DNA of 64,000 nucleotides from Megaustenia siamemsis (taxonomy: Eukaryota; Mollusca; Gastropoda; Stylommatophora; Ariophantidae). How positions within the stretch are numbered: the stretch's first letter is position 1; every line of letters begins with the position of its first letter. The stretch spans positions 19,253,011 through 19,317,010 of the forward strand of contig JAVIAB010000047.1 of NCBI GenBank assembly GCA_032433765.1, read 5' to 3'. Positions 22,338-33,921 of the stretch are shown one piece after another. A program made the translations under genes and the position numbers. The notes under the pieces were generated by a model. It saw nothing but the letters and a program-made list of their open reading frames with translations, did not search any database and was not told where the DNA came from.

Positions 22338-24384
22338 ATTTATATAATGTATTTTGTTTCTTTAACTTTGAAATAATTTTACTGGTTTGTTTACTTTACT
22401 CGATTGATTGTTCTAACTACACATCAGATACGTCCATAATTACTCAGATCTTCTTCCCAGTGTGTCCCTTAGTATGTGGAGACCGAGAACTCAAGTTCTG
22501 TTTTGATCTGCCTTTTTTTGTGAGATTTATTCTGCTTATCCGTTCTTCTCACACCCAAGTGACCTGTAACAAAAATGAAACTTACCCTAATCAGTCCTGA
22601 TTTCTTTAGTGACATCAAATACTTCTTAGAGTCCAGTTCGTGTCGTTCCTGAGTAAGCTGATAGATTCAATCAGAAAGTAGACTTCTGGTTTTTATGATG
22701 TGTTATTGCTTTAAATTTCGAATTGTCATTTTCGTGGTTTGTATAATGTGCTGCTTCCCTGAATGTGAATTTATTATTATTATTTTTTTATGTAAATGTA
22801 TCTTTAACTAGAGGGTTTTCAAAAATCTATTTTGTGATATTCCTCTCACACTGGAATTATTTTTGTAACAAACAGAAGTGCATGAATTTATTTGTTGAAG
22901 AACCTAATGACATCAAGTTCAAACATTGTCCACATTTTGTTACTCTTGTTATGTCTTATGGTGGATATTAACTTTTCCCGTACGTTTCGGCCCACAGTAC
23001 GTCACTCTTAATTTCAGTAGTGTGAACAACTATCAAACCATATAACAATTTTCAACTCCAATGTTAAGTCAGTCTTTTTATATGTCTGTGAAACATGAAC
23101 TAAAATGACAATCATGAAGGATAAGACTTTTATTAATGGATGCTTACGCGGAATAAAAGGATGGAAATGGCAGGATAAAATCACTAACATAGAATTATGG
23201 AAATGTACCAGTCAAATACCAGTGGATACAGCGAAGACGATTGCGCTGGATAGGACACACACTGCGGAAGCCAACTGAGAGTATTACATATGCCCTTTTT
23301 TGGAATCCCCAGGGAAAAAGACAAAGAGGAAAACCAAGGGATAAGAGAAGACAGATAGAAACAGAGATGAAGATGATGGGGGAAGGTATGGAACGATCTT
23401 AAAGGAATGGAAAGAAACAGAGCGGCTTGGAAAGTGTTTGTGAAGACCTATGCTCCACAGGGAGCTGAAAGGTAGGAGAAGTAGAAGAAGATGTAGACCA
23501 TCAAACCATATACTTTTTACATGTTTTGTATCATATATCTCATCTGAAATGTTTTACGTTGCATTGATAAAAAGCTTCCGTACGGAAGAGTTAAAGATAA
23601 ATATTAGAAAATATGAACTAATGCTATAAGGAGTGCGACAATATAAATTTGTCACTGCAGTTTAGTGACAGGTCGATGGAAACCTACATACACTTGTAGA
23701 TAGACTTCCATGTCATTCATCCGTAATTGTGTATTGAGTAGATGCATTGTAATAAATATACATAAGATGTGTTGTATAGCACAGGATGAGGGTTGGTCTT
23801 AAAAGTAACCAAGGGATAAATAGTCAGTAGTGTAGATGATAGAACTGACAGTTAATTGTGACAGATATTAACCAACAAGTTGAGATGGAAATAACTGCAA
23901 CACGGGTTAAGAACATGTAATTAAAGTTACTGTTGCTCATGATACGATGTTACTGACAAAACATAGCTGCTAAAATAAGAAGGCCCCTAAGTACGGTCCT
24001 CTGTGCGTCAAAATAGATGAAATCCTGCACAAACACAACATAATTACACAATATTATCACAGAAGATATTTCATTGGCAACCACTCCCCACACATCTCAC
24101 AGCTAGATAATCTTTATAAATACTTCACTATAACTATATAACCACTACATTAGCTCACACATTAATCTATTCAATTACAAAAACGACTTTTATTCACAAA
24201 TTGTTCCTCTCTGACTTAGGGACACAATGAAAATAAGGTATTCAAACCTTAATGAGTATAACTTGTTCCAGTACAGAACATTTTTCTCCAAAAGAACAAT
24301 ACTAATCCATCACACTAACCACCATCTCTGTTTTCCATGACTAGAAAGATACTCGTTTGTCTTTGGCTTTCATGGCGAACACGG
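22338..24384. other. 3' flank of copy B (type shared with copy C)
   Basis: The first ~650 bp match 40896-41560 downstream of C (TTTACTTTACTCGATTGATTG, CTACACATCAGAT), and differ from the A/D type in lacking the satellite. From about 23540 it again resembles 14640-15060 (AATATAAATTTGTCAC, GACAGGTCGATGGAA), so all 3' flanks are related. No open frame is supported. Confidence 0.5.
23095..23490 (+). mobile_element. LINE reverse-transcriptase C-terminal fragment
   Basis: A plus-strand frame reads RRRLRWIGHTLRKPTES, then WNPQGKRQRGKPRDKRRQ-like text, then a stop within RS*KEWKETERLGK. This is the familiar 'RRRWRWIGHVLRKP...NPQGKRKRGRP' C-terminus of a LINE RT. It interrupts the otherwise conserved 3' TLR flank. 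The related 6640-6965 fragment is more decayed. Confidence 0.6.
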
Positions 24385-26572
24385 CTAAGAATTGTTACAT
24401 ACATGCTGTCTTTGCATTCTTTTATCTCTGTATTCTCCTCTCAATCTATGTTTTAGTATTGGCATTATTTGTGCATCTGTAGTACTGTCTCTCTTTTTTC
24501 TAGCGCTTTTCCTATCTTCACTTCTTCTCTGCCCTGATGTTTCCATACGGTGTTTCATCAGATAATTCACTATCGCTTTCACTAGTTCGGCTGCGTGATA
24601 TATTGTTGTCTGTGGCATCTCCTCTATAACTTCTATTTTTTTTTGCGATCTGTCTCTTAATTTGGTCCTTGTACTATTATAAGGTGCATTGTCTGATGGC
24701 AAAAAAATATTATTACTTCTTGTACATTATTTTCTTCCTCTACTTGCTTTGTTGTAAACTTTCTTGACTACCTATTGCCTATTGTACTCTCTGTCTATTA
24801 CTACTACTGTGATTGTTTATAATTGCTGCAGGTTGTGGATGAATGACTATTTCCTCTGGAGTAAACAATCTACCTCCTGGTGTTGGTAAATTTATGTTTT
24901 TCCTTTTCGCTACTTCATTGACGTAGTTACATCTGCTGTAATACAAACGTTGATCTCCCTCTGTTTTCTTATTCAATTTCCACATTTACCCAAATATTTT
25001 TAGCCTTTCAAGAACATACTCTCTGCAAACTTGAAGATCAAAGACCATACACTTCCAATTGACCAAAACACAACATATCTTGGCGTCACCATGAATCGCA
25101 GAATGACTTGGAAAAATCAGATAGACAGAGCAAGCAAAAGAGCCAGAAAACGAACTGATATTATGAAAAAAATGGCAGGAACGGACTGGGGAGCAGACAG
25201 CAATATCTTGACACGACTATACGTAGAAAGAGTCAGACCAGTCCTAGAGTATGGAGTCATAGCCTGGGCTATGGCTTCCAAATCACAGCTTAGCAAAATT
25301 AACAGAAGACAAAATCAAGCTGCCCGTATCATCACTGGTGCTATGAAATCTACACCTATCAACACTCTAGAAACAGTAACAGATTTACAACCCTAATATG
25401 ACAGACGGGTCACTAAAGTATTGCAACAAGCGGAGAAATATAGAAGGCTCCTTAATCATCCCATGCACCAAAGAATAACTGGTTACGGAATAGTACGACT
25501 AAGATGAGCAACTTCATTGCATTGTCAAATGAACTGGCAACTAGAGACCCAGTACTGTCCCAAACAATACCGAAACCCTTGGGCCAATCTGATATGTCTC
25601 CTCATGGGAAACACAAAATACCAGAACTTAAGGAAGATATAACAGGAATCATAAAAAAGACACCCAATCAGACATAGAAAGAAAAAAAACGTAGCAGAAA
25701 AACACATGAGCGATGACAACTACCAACAGGACTCTTGGTCCCACATATACACAGCAGATGGCTCTGCTACAAATGCCACGAGAAATTGAGGGGGATGTGT
25801 GTTCTTGATGCTGAATAACCAGGAAGAGATCACCAGGTCAATTGATACTGGGAAATTCTCAAACAATTTTAAAGCAGAAATTGAGGCCCTCAGAGATGCT
25901 GGAAAACTGGCTATTCAAGACAAAAATAACATGCACAATCAATTGGTGATACTGACTGACGCACTGTCAGTACTAACAGTTCTAAAATGCCCCAGGAACA
26001 ATGAACTATATGACTTGAGAACAACCCTAGACCAACTATGCAATAACTTCCAGAGAGTATTCATTCAGTGGATTCCTTCACACCTGTAATATACACGGAA
26101 ATGAACGCACAGACAAATTAGCTAAAGTGGGGGGGGGGGGGAATTACCACAAGAGAACCATCCGGTCAGATATGATGAAGCCAAATCCATCATCAAAGGT
26201 CTGTATCAGGAAAAATGGAAACGAGAACACCCAAAGCATAACGAGAGGGACGGATACCACCAGCCATCAAGGAGGGATCAAGTCATCATACTTCGCCTAC
26301 GCACTGGCCACAATAGAATGAGAAATCACATGTTCACCAAATTCAAAATAGGTACAACCAGCCTATGCCACTGTACACTGGACAACATGACAACAAAACA
26401 TGTTCTACGGGATTGCCCCCAGTCCACAGACCTGAGAAGGACAACGTGGTCCACACACACACCTCCCTTGAAGAGAATCTATATGGGGCAATCGAATCAC
26501 TTAAACAGACAGCTGACTTCATAAGACCGTCTGGAATTCTACTCTGATTGAGACTTAATCGAAGAGAGAAAG

Positions 26573-26611
<39 letters not shown>

Positions 26612-27310
26612 TTTACCCAAATGGTGTCTCCTTTGTTTAAATGTATACATTACACTATAGCATTACATGTCTTTGCAATGTTGCCCGAGTTTGTGACACC
26701 TGTAGCACTGTATATTTCTGTTATTGTCCATGTAACTTACCTTATGTCTATATTTATCTATGTCATTTATCTTTGAAATGATCTTCCTCCATATGTGTTT
26801 CTGTACTCTCTATGATTTACATTTCCTCCATTATTAGTTTTGATCTGATCTGTTTCTGTTACTATCTTGGTAACTGATACAAGGCTGTCTTTTCCTCTCT
26901 TGTCTGAACTTGTCTAATATTCATCTCTTTCGTTCAGGTGTTCAGGATTTGTTCTTGTAATCCTACATCTATAAACTGGTCTAAAGTAGAATAATCATTT
27001 ATGATTAAATGTGTTTTAACTTTGAAAATGTTGTCCATTAATAAAATTCGTTATTATACGACTCTTAACATCTGCATGACTAAGTTACGATATAGTTGTT
27101 CTACTAAGGATCATATTCTATCTGCATTTTTTCTTATATGTTCGTGTGTTTGTTGGTAGCCATTGGATAGTGTTATTAAAGCAAGTTTTTGATTCCTATA
27201 TGGCCAATAATGGCTGAATAAACTATCTTTGAAATCAAACCGTGTCTCATCTTTGTTATTTACCAATTTTCTTCTAACGAAACTTGATACTCCCCCCCCC
27301 CCATACACTT
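24385..27310 (-). pseudogene. gag-like or ORF1-like retroelement relic, split by a LINE
   Basis: Minus-strand pieces at 27308-26623 and 24983-24385 flank the LINE and become contiguous when it and one TSD copy are removed. The first piece contains ILLMDNIFKVKTHLI and, near 26690, CYRCHKLGQHCKDM, which looks like a CCHC zinc knuckle with the His and last Cys lost. The second contains YYSRCNYVNEVAK (possibly a second, decayed knuckle) and a basic tail. Paired knuckles suit a retrotransposon gag or LINE ORF1. Stops and frame changes make it inactive, and the family is not certain. Confidence 0.4.
24996..26610 (+). mobile_element. I-type LINE (RT end plus RNase H) with 12-bp target duplication
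   Basis: Flanking copies of ATTTACCCAAAT at 24984-24995 and 26611-26622 are identical. The coding order is the RT C-terminus at 25031-25396 (NTTYLGVTMNRRMTWKNQID, YVERVRPVLEYGVIAWAMAS, NQAARIITGAMKST), then RNase H at about 25750-26095 (ADGSATNATRN, FKAEIEALRDAGK, LTDALSVLTVLK, QWIPSH), then a C-terminal Cys/His segment at 26318-26524 (CHCTLDNMTTKHVLRDC). Stops and shifts lie between the pieces. The 3' tail is (TA)n(GA)n at 26568-26610. The copy is 5'-truncated and recent enough to keep a perfect TSD. Confidence 0.8.
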
Positions 27311-27884
27311 TATTTGAGCTATATGCTTCGGTTGAGCTTCATCAACTATTTGTCATTTGGCAACATTCTCTAGACCGGTTTCGTGGTATCCTAGAACTCT
27401 GGGCCGGTTTGTCCCACGAGCAGTTAAACGTCTTAACTATCAACGTCCCTTAGTGCTGTAATTGTGTTCTTCGTCATATTCTATAATTAGACACTTGAGT
27501 ATAGAGATAATTTATTACAAAATTAATAGAACACTGTAGTTTTCATATTAAAGTTGCATCATAAATTGTTGAAATTAAAATATGACTTTTCAAATAAATG
27601 TTGATACTATGAACATATTTTAAATTATTTTGTCAGAGTTTGACTATCTGTGAGCTCTGCTTGAAACAATAACACGCTAATAGAATTAAATCATACATCG
27701 CCAATACAAAAGTGTGGTGGGTTTATATTACTTACTGTTCATGGAAACTGATCATACTTGATGAATCAGATGTGTCTTTATGTTGACATATTTGCCAGTG
27801 CTATTGAATCTATTTGTAAATAATCTTCTTTAAATATTTCTCCTTTTGCTGTAGCAAATTACTTGAAATATGTAAAAAAAAAAA
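27311..27884. other. AT-rich spacer with dispersed motif at about 27385-27460
   Basis: There is a C run at 27293-27302, then the motif CCGGTTTGTCCCACGAG shared with about 4050 and about 41695. The remainder is AT-rich with no credible frame. Text at 27480-27600 (ATATTCTATAATTAGAC...) resembles 41770-41880. Confidence 0.35.
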
Positions 27885-29215
27885 TAGAAAAAAATGGTGT
27901 GTAAGAAGCTATACGTGATAAGTGGACGACACAGAATAAACGATGTTTCGGCCCATTAGGCCTTCAAGAGGAACAAACAAACAAAAACACACACAAAACT
28001 AATAACGAAACAACCAAAACAAAAACAATCGAAATATGTTAAAGAAAACAAAAATGTCTATCCTGTGTGTAAACCGAGGTCAAAACGAAAAGGAAATAAC
28101 AACCAAGTGCGGCTGTCGTGAACGTACAGAAACGTGCAAAAATGTGCGCAAATGCACACAGTACCAGAGGAATTCACACAGGGGTCAGTGTGCGAACAAA
28201 AAAAGAAGAAAGAAAAGAACAGCAGACCAACATCTAGATCTAAATGATGTTGCGTTATATTGTCAGAGAATATTTTAGATCAAGCATAGCTTCACATGTA
28301 TGTGTGTCCCGCAACATCAGTTATGCCATCATATGCCAACGATGCCACATGACCTATATTGGTGAGTCTGGGAGAAGATTAGCGGAAAGATTTTGTGAAC
28401 ATCTACGTGATGTCCAACAGAATACTCGTACTCCGGTGTCTTCCCACTTCAACTCCCCTGATCACAAGGGCAAGGACGACATCCGTGTCACTGGTATTGT
28501 CCTTTTGTCACTCTGGCGACCGCAGCCGCTATACTTTGGAAAATCGCCTCGTAGTCCAGTATGGTTCGCTGACCCCACGAGGTATGAATGTATCACACTC
28601 ATACACATAGTTTCCATTTGGTCGCTCCTTCCCTTTTGCATAGCCTTCTCTACTGCACATATTTGGGTTCTTTGGTCTATTTACTATGCCATGCTATTTA
28701 TAGTTCCCAGCCTCGAGACCCCAATGAGACACGTCAGTGTTCTCCTCTATACCTTTTTTCTGTGCTCCTTGCTGCCTTTTGAGCACCTGTTGGTCTGCTG
28801 TTCTTTTCTTTCTCCTTTGTGTTTGCACACTGACCCCTGTGTGAACTCCTCTGGTCCTGTGTGCATTTGCGCACATTTCTGCACGTTTCAGTACGTTCAC
28901 GACAGCCGCACTTGGTTGCTTTTTCCTTTTCGTTTTGACCTCGGTTTACACACAGGATAGACATTTTTGTTTTCTTTAACACATTTCGATTGTTTTTGTT
29001 TTGGTTGTTTCGTCATTAGTTTTGTGTGTGTGTTTTTTTTGTTTGTTCCTGCCGAAGGCCTATTGGGCCGAAACGTCGTTTAGTCTGTGTCGTCCACTTA
29101 TCACGTAAAGCTTCTTATAAACCATTGTTTTCCTATTTTTTAATTTTTCCTCACATTCAGCTTTACTGCAGCTTCGCATTTTTATGCCTTAACCCTTGAA
29201 ATATGTCATTCGTTT
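27885..29215 (+). mobile_element. internally deleted Penelope-like element with inverted ends
   Basis: The outer arms 27905-28220 and 28840-29125 are inverted copies of one sequence (GTGATAAGTGGACGACAC... against ...GTGTCGTCCACTTATCAC). Between them, 28290-28510 encodes only the GIY-YIG endonuclease end of the element (IICQRCHMTYIGESGRRLAE, RFCEHLRDVQQN), nearly identical to 36310-36530. The whole RT region is missing. A frame change follows the endonuclease (CCTTTTGTCAC against CCTTTGTCAC). The transcript could form a long hairpin. Confidence 0.75.
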
Positions 29216-29569
29216 TGTGAAATGTTTATTTGTGCTCGCATAGCGACCGTTTCCCTGTTTCGTACACATCTTAAAATGTCGTTAAATGGCGTAGGTACGT
29301 TGTGCTGTCCTTTGCAACAATTTGAAATATTTGAATTATTTCGGTAGAACATTCCGACTACAGCATATCATTAATAGACAAGGTTGCATTCTCTCTCGAT
29401 CTCTACTTACTTGGCTAGAAAAGTTTTCTAAATCATGACGGACGAGAGCTGTATGGTCGCTTGATCAGCTGTTGTTGTTAGTAGATCATAACGCAAGTAG
29501 TTAGCTGTGAGTCACTGATCGATTTCAGTCCAGCAACTATCCTGGATTCTTGTAACTTCAGTTTGATCA
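29216..29569. other. spacer, nothing recognised
   Basis: Mixed-composition sequence without a supported frame or repeat. Confidence 0.3.
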
Positions 29570-30026
29570 ACTTGGAAAAATGCGATGTCTCCGCAGAATA
29601 ATGCACATCAAATGGGAGGACAAAATAACCAACTTAACTGTCCTGCAACGTGCTAAGACCCCAAAAATCATGTCGATGCTCAGATGTCGACGATTAAGAT
29701 GACTGGGGCACGTCCAGCAAATGGAAGAAAAGCGCATCCCCATGAAAATACTATATGGCGAACTAACACACGGAAAAAGACAAATCGGCAGACTTAAACT
29801 ACGATATAGAGATATCTGTAAAATAATATCGTTAACTGTAAGGCAAAACTTAGAAGAGAAAAGACTCATGAAAAAGGATGGAAAACCATGTGGACCAGCG
29901 AGCCTGATTTGTTTATTATGTGACCGCGTCTGTTTGTCAAATTTTGGTACAATTAGCCACGAGAGAAGCTGTTCGACAAAAACAAAACCTAAAAAAATAC
30001 ACAATAGCCTCTACAAGACCGTCTGA
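29570..30026 (+). mobile_element. LINE reverse-transcriptase C-terminal relic
   Basis: The plus strand reads KCDVSAE/MRCLRRIMHIKWEDKITN, then RCRRLRWLGHVQQMEEKRIP, then ELTHGKRQIGRLKLRYRDIC. This is the conserved LINE RT tail (RWLGHV...G.R..GRP.LRYKD.C). One in-frame stop sits before LGHVQ. Both strands carry open frames here, but only the plus-strand frame has family motifs. Confidence 0.65.
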
Positions 30027-30659
30027 CAAGACGAAAATACAGTTTGATCAACCCATATGCGGCTTCTTATTTATAAGTTCATCAACTTGGGGGTTATAAT
30101 GGTTTTCTTTCTGGTCGATATGTTACAGATGTCTTAATCTATTGTTGATATAATTATGGAACAACACGCTACAATAATCCTACAGATTATGAATGTATCA
30201 CTGTTGACTTCAGTATACAACTTTGAGTTCAATAATCGCCTGCTGCTGCTTGATGTCTTTGACATAAAAGCTGTTAAAGTCGCGACATGACGCAACAACG
30301 CCAATTTAACGACAGAAAGTTTAAACTGAAAAAAAAAAAAAAACTGGGTGAAAGAGGAAGCAGAAGACGGACAATAGGAAAATGAAGAAAGAGAGGAAGA
30401 AGAAGCAGAAATTGAAGAAAGAGGTGAAGGAGGAGCAGGCGAAGAGGAAGCAATATTGGAAGGAAGAGGTGAAGGACGAACAGCAGAAGAAGAAGTCGAA
30501 GGAAGAGGTTATGAAGTGGTAGAAGATGAAGAAGAAAGTAAAGAAGAAAACAATAAAATTGTATGTGTGTATATATATATAGATCTATATAAACAAGACA
30601 GAAGAAAAGAGAAGTTTAAAAATAAATGGTGTTGGAAAGAATAACAAATTGGTTCTATC
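30027..30659. other. ancestral TLR 5' spacer with a purine-rich GAA tract
   Basis: 30170-30330 matches the spacers upstream of B and E. 30340-30560 is almost pure purine (GAAGAAG-type) and gives an acidic/basic pseudo-protein with no complexity. No gene is supported. Confidence 0.5.
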
Positions 30660-31020
30660 ATCATCATCATCATCAAGTACCAGGCCTACTGACGTCGGTG
30701 ATCATGTCTCTCCACATCTTTCGATCTCGACAGTTCTTTATCATTTTTGTTGTTGACCTTCTGCCAAGCCATTCTCTTAAGTTGTCTGGTATCTTTTCTC
30801 TTTGTTTCCCTCTATCTCTTCCTCCCTCAATTTTTCCAGTTGTTACAATATATTCTAGTTGTTCTCTTCTCATTACATGGCCAAAAAATGATGATTGTTT
30901 CTTCCTAATATTGGAAATTAGCTCTCTTTTTGCTTTGACCTCTTTCAGCACATTTTCATTACTCATCTTAGCTGTCCATGGTATTCTCAACATTCTTATG
31001 TAAAACCACATTTCTACATA
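30660..31020 (-). mobile_element. RTE-type LINE 3' end (minus strand)
   Basis: The minus-strand frame 31011-30673 reads MLRIPWTAKMSNENVLKEVK, then QSSFFGHVMRREQLEYIVTT, then WRDMITDVSRPGT. It ends in an (ATG)n tail, seen as ATCATCATC at 30658-30675. The frame is open for 112 residues, so this copy is quite young. It is truncated at the 5' end and lies in the flank of copy C. Confidence 0.75.
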
Positions 31021-31429
31021 TATTCCAGTTGTTTTCTTCTCATTGGTTCTATAGACAAGTGAATTAACGAAATCATATAGGCCATATGTTCTACCATAAA
31101 AGAAATTCCCCTAAAAGCGGATATTTAAATAGACAGAATTACAGAATAGCCGCGATAAAATACCGACACATTACCTCAAATAATGTCAACAGTATTTAAC
31201 TAAGCTAGATAGTGACGTCACATCTTTGGTACACTAAAGACAAGGAGCGGTTTCATTCTTTTATGATATTCAGATAAAAATAACACTCTTCCAGGATTCA
31301 TTGCTGCAGTGGTTCTCAAATGATGATACGCTGAACACCAGATGATATTGAAATAAATAAACAATTTGTTAAATTTAAATAAACGGTATCGTTTTCAATG
31401 CTGCCATGATAATCTTTCAGAGGGATATA

Positions 31430-31860
31430 GACTGCGATAGCCCAGTGTTTAGTGAACCTACTTTGGACATGAGCTCGCTTTCTATCCTAACTGAATGGGT
31501 CAACTGAGGCGCATCAAACTTGTTTGAACCCACTTTAATTTTATCGGAAAGCCGGAACCAGATTCCACATACACGTCGAGGCATGGAGGGTACCTCTTAA
31601 ATCTTCTTGCTTCATTTAACTTTTATAATATTAACATGTTTCTTGGAAATTCAATATTGTACAGAAGAAGGTGTCAAAGTTGTCAGTGGTTGTACTGGTT
31701 TTACCTCTAGATTCATGAATCTAATATATGAATCACTACCCATACAACAGGAAACAGTAAAGCGGCACGGATCGCATTACCTCAAAAATAATGTGCCGAA
31801 AGTCTATACGCCACGTGGCAAAAAGCGGCTCTTTACCTTTATTACTATGTTCATCTTGGT
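31430..31860 (+). mobile_element. degraded family-1 SINE
   Basis: The tRNA-like head (ACTGCGATAGCCCAGTG...TAGTGAACC) is at 31430 and the family body (GTAAAGCGGCACGGATCGC, ATAATGTGCCGAAAGTC, TACGCCACGTGGC) is at 31757-31830. They are separated by foreign text that resembles 5440 and 37215. Confidence 0.5.
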
Positions 31861-32149
31861 CTAAATTAGCACAAAAATATTTGTTATGTTGTCATTCAGT
31901 TTAAATAGTTCATCAAAATATTGTTTTAATTTACTACTGAACAGCTACTTCTTTACCGTTTGTTTAAAACTTTAAATGAGATGTAAAGTTTTAGCTAAAA
32001 GAAAAAAGAATAAAGTAGTTAGTAAGGAATAAACGGTTATGTCTGTAAGTAACTCATTGTATTGAGCAAGGTAGCACGTAATCCTCTCCGAAGATTTTAT
32101 GATCATCACCAGAAACAGGAACACAAGTGGTATTGTCATATCCAGGTCC

Positions 32150-32480
32150 CTCGGTAGCCTAATTGGGAAAACCACCTCACTAGCTACCGCCATTCGGACA
32201 ACTTGTGTTCGATTCGAGGCAGTTTGTGATTTGTACTCATGGCTGGAAAAATAAACGATGCCCCTTCGGTCTACCCAACTGCTGGCAGAAATGGGTACCA
32301 GTGTTCATACTCTGGGAAGGTAAGGAATAGTGCCTCTGTCATCGGTTACGATGCTTGAGGCGACACTAGACAGGAGTCTTCGAACACTTCTGGATAGGCG
32401 GACGAGCATATATGGTAAAAAAAATCCGCATGCTGAAACGTAGATTCAAGTCTCGTTCCTTTACCTTTTACTTTGCTCAT
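32150..32480 (+). mobile_element. tRNA-derived SINE, family 2
   Basis: The head GGTCCCTCGGTAGCCTAATTGG carries an A-box-like TAGCCTAATTGG and a B box GTTCGATTCG. The body contains CTGGCAGAAATGGGTACCAG and TCTGGGAAGGTAAGGAATAG, found in reverse at 5265-5300. It is distinct from family 1 apart from a CTGGGAA(A/G)GTAA word. Confidence 0.6.
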
Positions 32481-32581
32481 CGTGCAAGAAAGCGACGACA
32501 GACGTGGATGAAAGACGAAATAACGTGACGACAATATCAGAGAATGAAGAAGTCAGGATTTCGTTAGCTCGAAATGATCAT

Positions 32582-32948
32582 AAGCTGATTATGAGAGTTG
32601 TTGAAAGATAGCTGCAAATATAAATTATGAGAGTTGTTGAAAGATAGCTGGAAACATAAATTATGAGAGTTGTTGAAAGATAGCTGCAAACATAAATTAT
32701 GAGAGTTGTTGAAAGATAGCTGCAAACATAAATTATGAGAGTTGTTGAAAGATAGCTGGAAACATAAATTATGAGAGTTGTTGAAAGATAGCTGCAAACA
32801 TAAATTATGAGAGTTGTTGAAAGATAGCTGCAAGCATAAATTATGAGAGTTGTTGAAAGATAGCTGCAAACATAAATTATGAGAGTTGTTGAAAGACAGC
32901 TGCAAACATAAATTATGAGAGTTGTTGAAAGATAGCTGCAAACATAAA
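32582..32948 (+). repeat. 36-bp tandem array (about 10 copies)
   Basis: Units contain AATTATGAGAGTTGTTGAAA followed by GATAGCTGCAAACATA. Because 36 is a multiple of three, all frames stay open and give 12-residue repeat pseudo-proteins on the minus strand. This is not a gene and is unrelated to the 36-bp array at 15260. Confidence 0.95.
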
Positions 32949-33395
32949 TATCAAACTTCTCCCTCTGACGTTTTCTGGTTTTGAGGGAAGGAAAGAAAAC
33001 GTCATACATAATATTACTATCATTGGGGGGGGGGGGCGCAATTAACAAACAATTCCATTGGCAAAATGGGCAATTAAAAATGACTTTACATATACCGGGG
33101 CATATTAATTTCAATTCAGTTAATCCAAAAAAAAAAAAAATCAAGAAACACATCAGGTCGTAGGGAAGAGGAATATAAAATGACATGCTGCTTAACCACA
33201 GCAAGTTGAGGTGAAAGTTGCAGGGGACTTAAGCTATCCCTCGCTGTCATTACTTGCAATAAATCTGCGTGCCAGGTACAAATATCAGTAAAGGGTTAAG
33301 GCATAAAAATGAGAAACTGCAGTAAAGCTGTATAGGAAAAATAAAAAAATAAAAAAATGGTTTATAAGAAGCTTTACGTGATAAGTGGACGACAT

Positions 33396-33436
33396 AGACT
33401 AAACGACATTTCGGCCCAATAGGCCTTCATCAGGAG
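33396..33436 (-). ncRNA. hammerhead-ribozyme-like motif in the Penelope terminus
   Basis: The minus strand reads CTGATGA, then AGGCCTATTGGGCC (a GGCC/GGCC hairpin), then GAAA, then TGTCGTTTAGTC. CUGAUGA-stem II-GAAA is the hammerhead core, and hammerheads are known in Penelope-like termini. Two features are unusual: an unpaired A begins stem II, and stem III would be very short. The other three termini have lost the core (CTGCCGA at 29050, CTCTTGA near 27970, stem II deleted at 37085). No cleavage has been shown. Confidence 0.4.
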
Positions 33437-33921
33437 CAAAAAAAAAAAAACATACACACAAAACTAATAACGAAACAACCAAAACAAAAACAATCGAAAT
33501 GTGTAAAGAAAACAAAATTATCTATCCTGTCAAAACAAAAGGAAATAGCAACCAAGTGCGGCTGTAGTGAACGTAGAGAAACGTGCAAAAATGTGCGCAA
33601 ATGCACACAGAATCAGAGGAGTTCACACAGGGGTCTTTTGTTTTGCAGCTTCGTATTTTTATGCCTTAACCCTTTACTAGTACAATACCGCTGCTACTTA
33701 ATGTTTGTATTTTGTCCTTAGTGTTTACTTTAGTATTTATATCTTAGTTTAGTCCTTTTACTAGACTGCCATTTTGATCATCCTTTAGTTTCTGTACGTT
33801 TGCCACCTATTACGTTGTTATCATTGTTGTGATCACCATCATCACTCATACCTTATTTTAGTTTTAGTTCTTCTTCGCCTGTGTTAGCTTAGTCCTTTCA
33901 CTTGTTCCTTTCTCTGACAGC

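Noticed and set aside
24385..26610. Twin-primed (5'-inverted) LINE as the explanation for opposite-strand coding pieces
   Set aside because: The perfect ATTTACCCAAAT duplication at 24984 and 26611 makes simple insertion of a plus-strand LINE into an older minus-strand element the better explanation.
28588..28982. Several overlapping frames in the short Penelope copy and its twin at 36596-37002
   Set aside because: They lie in the terminal repeat, change frame between the two copies, and carry no domain.
30456..30644. Open frame encoding a Glu/Lys-rich peptide
   Set aside because: Produced by the GAA-rich purine tract at 30340-30560; low complexity only.
32564..33204. Two long minus-strand frames with 12-residue repeats (LSFNNSHNLCLQ and STTLIIYVCSYL types)
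   Set aside because: They are readings of a 36-bp tandem array; the period is divisible by three, so several frames stay open. No domain or conserved flank.
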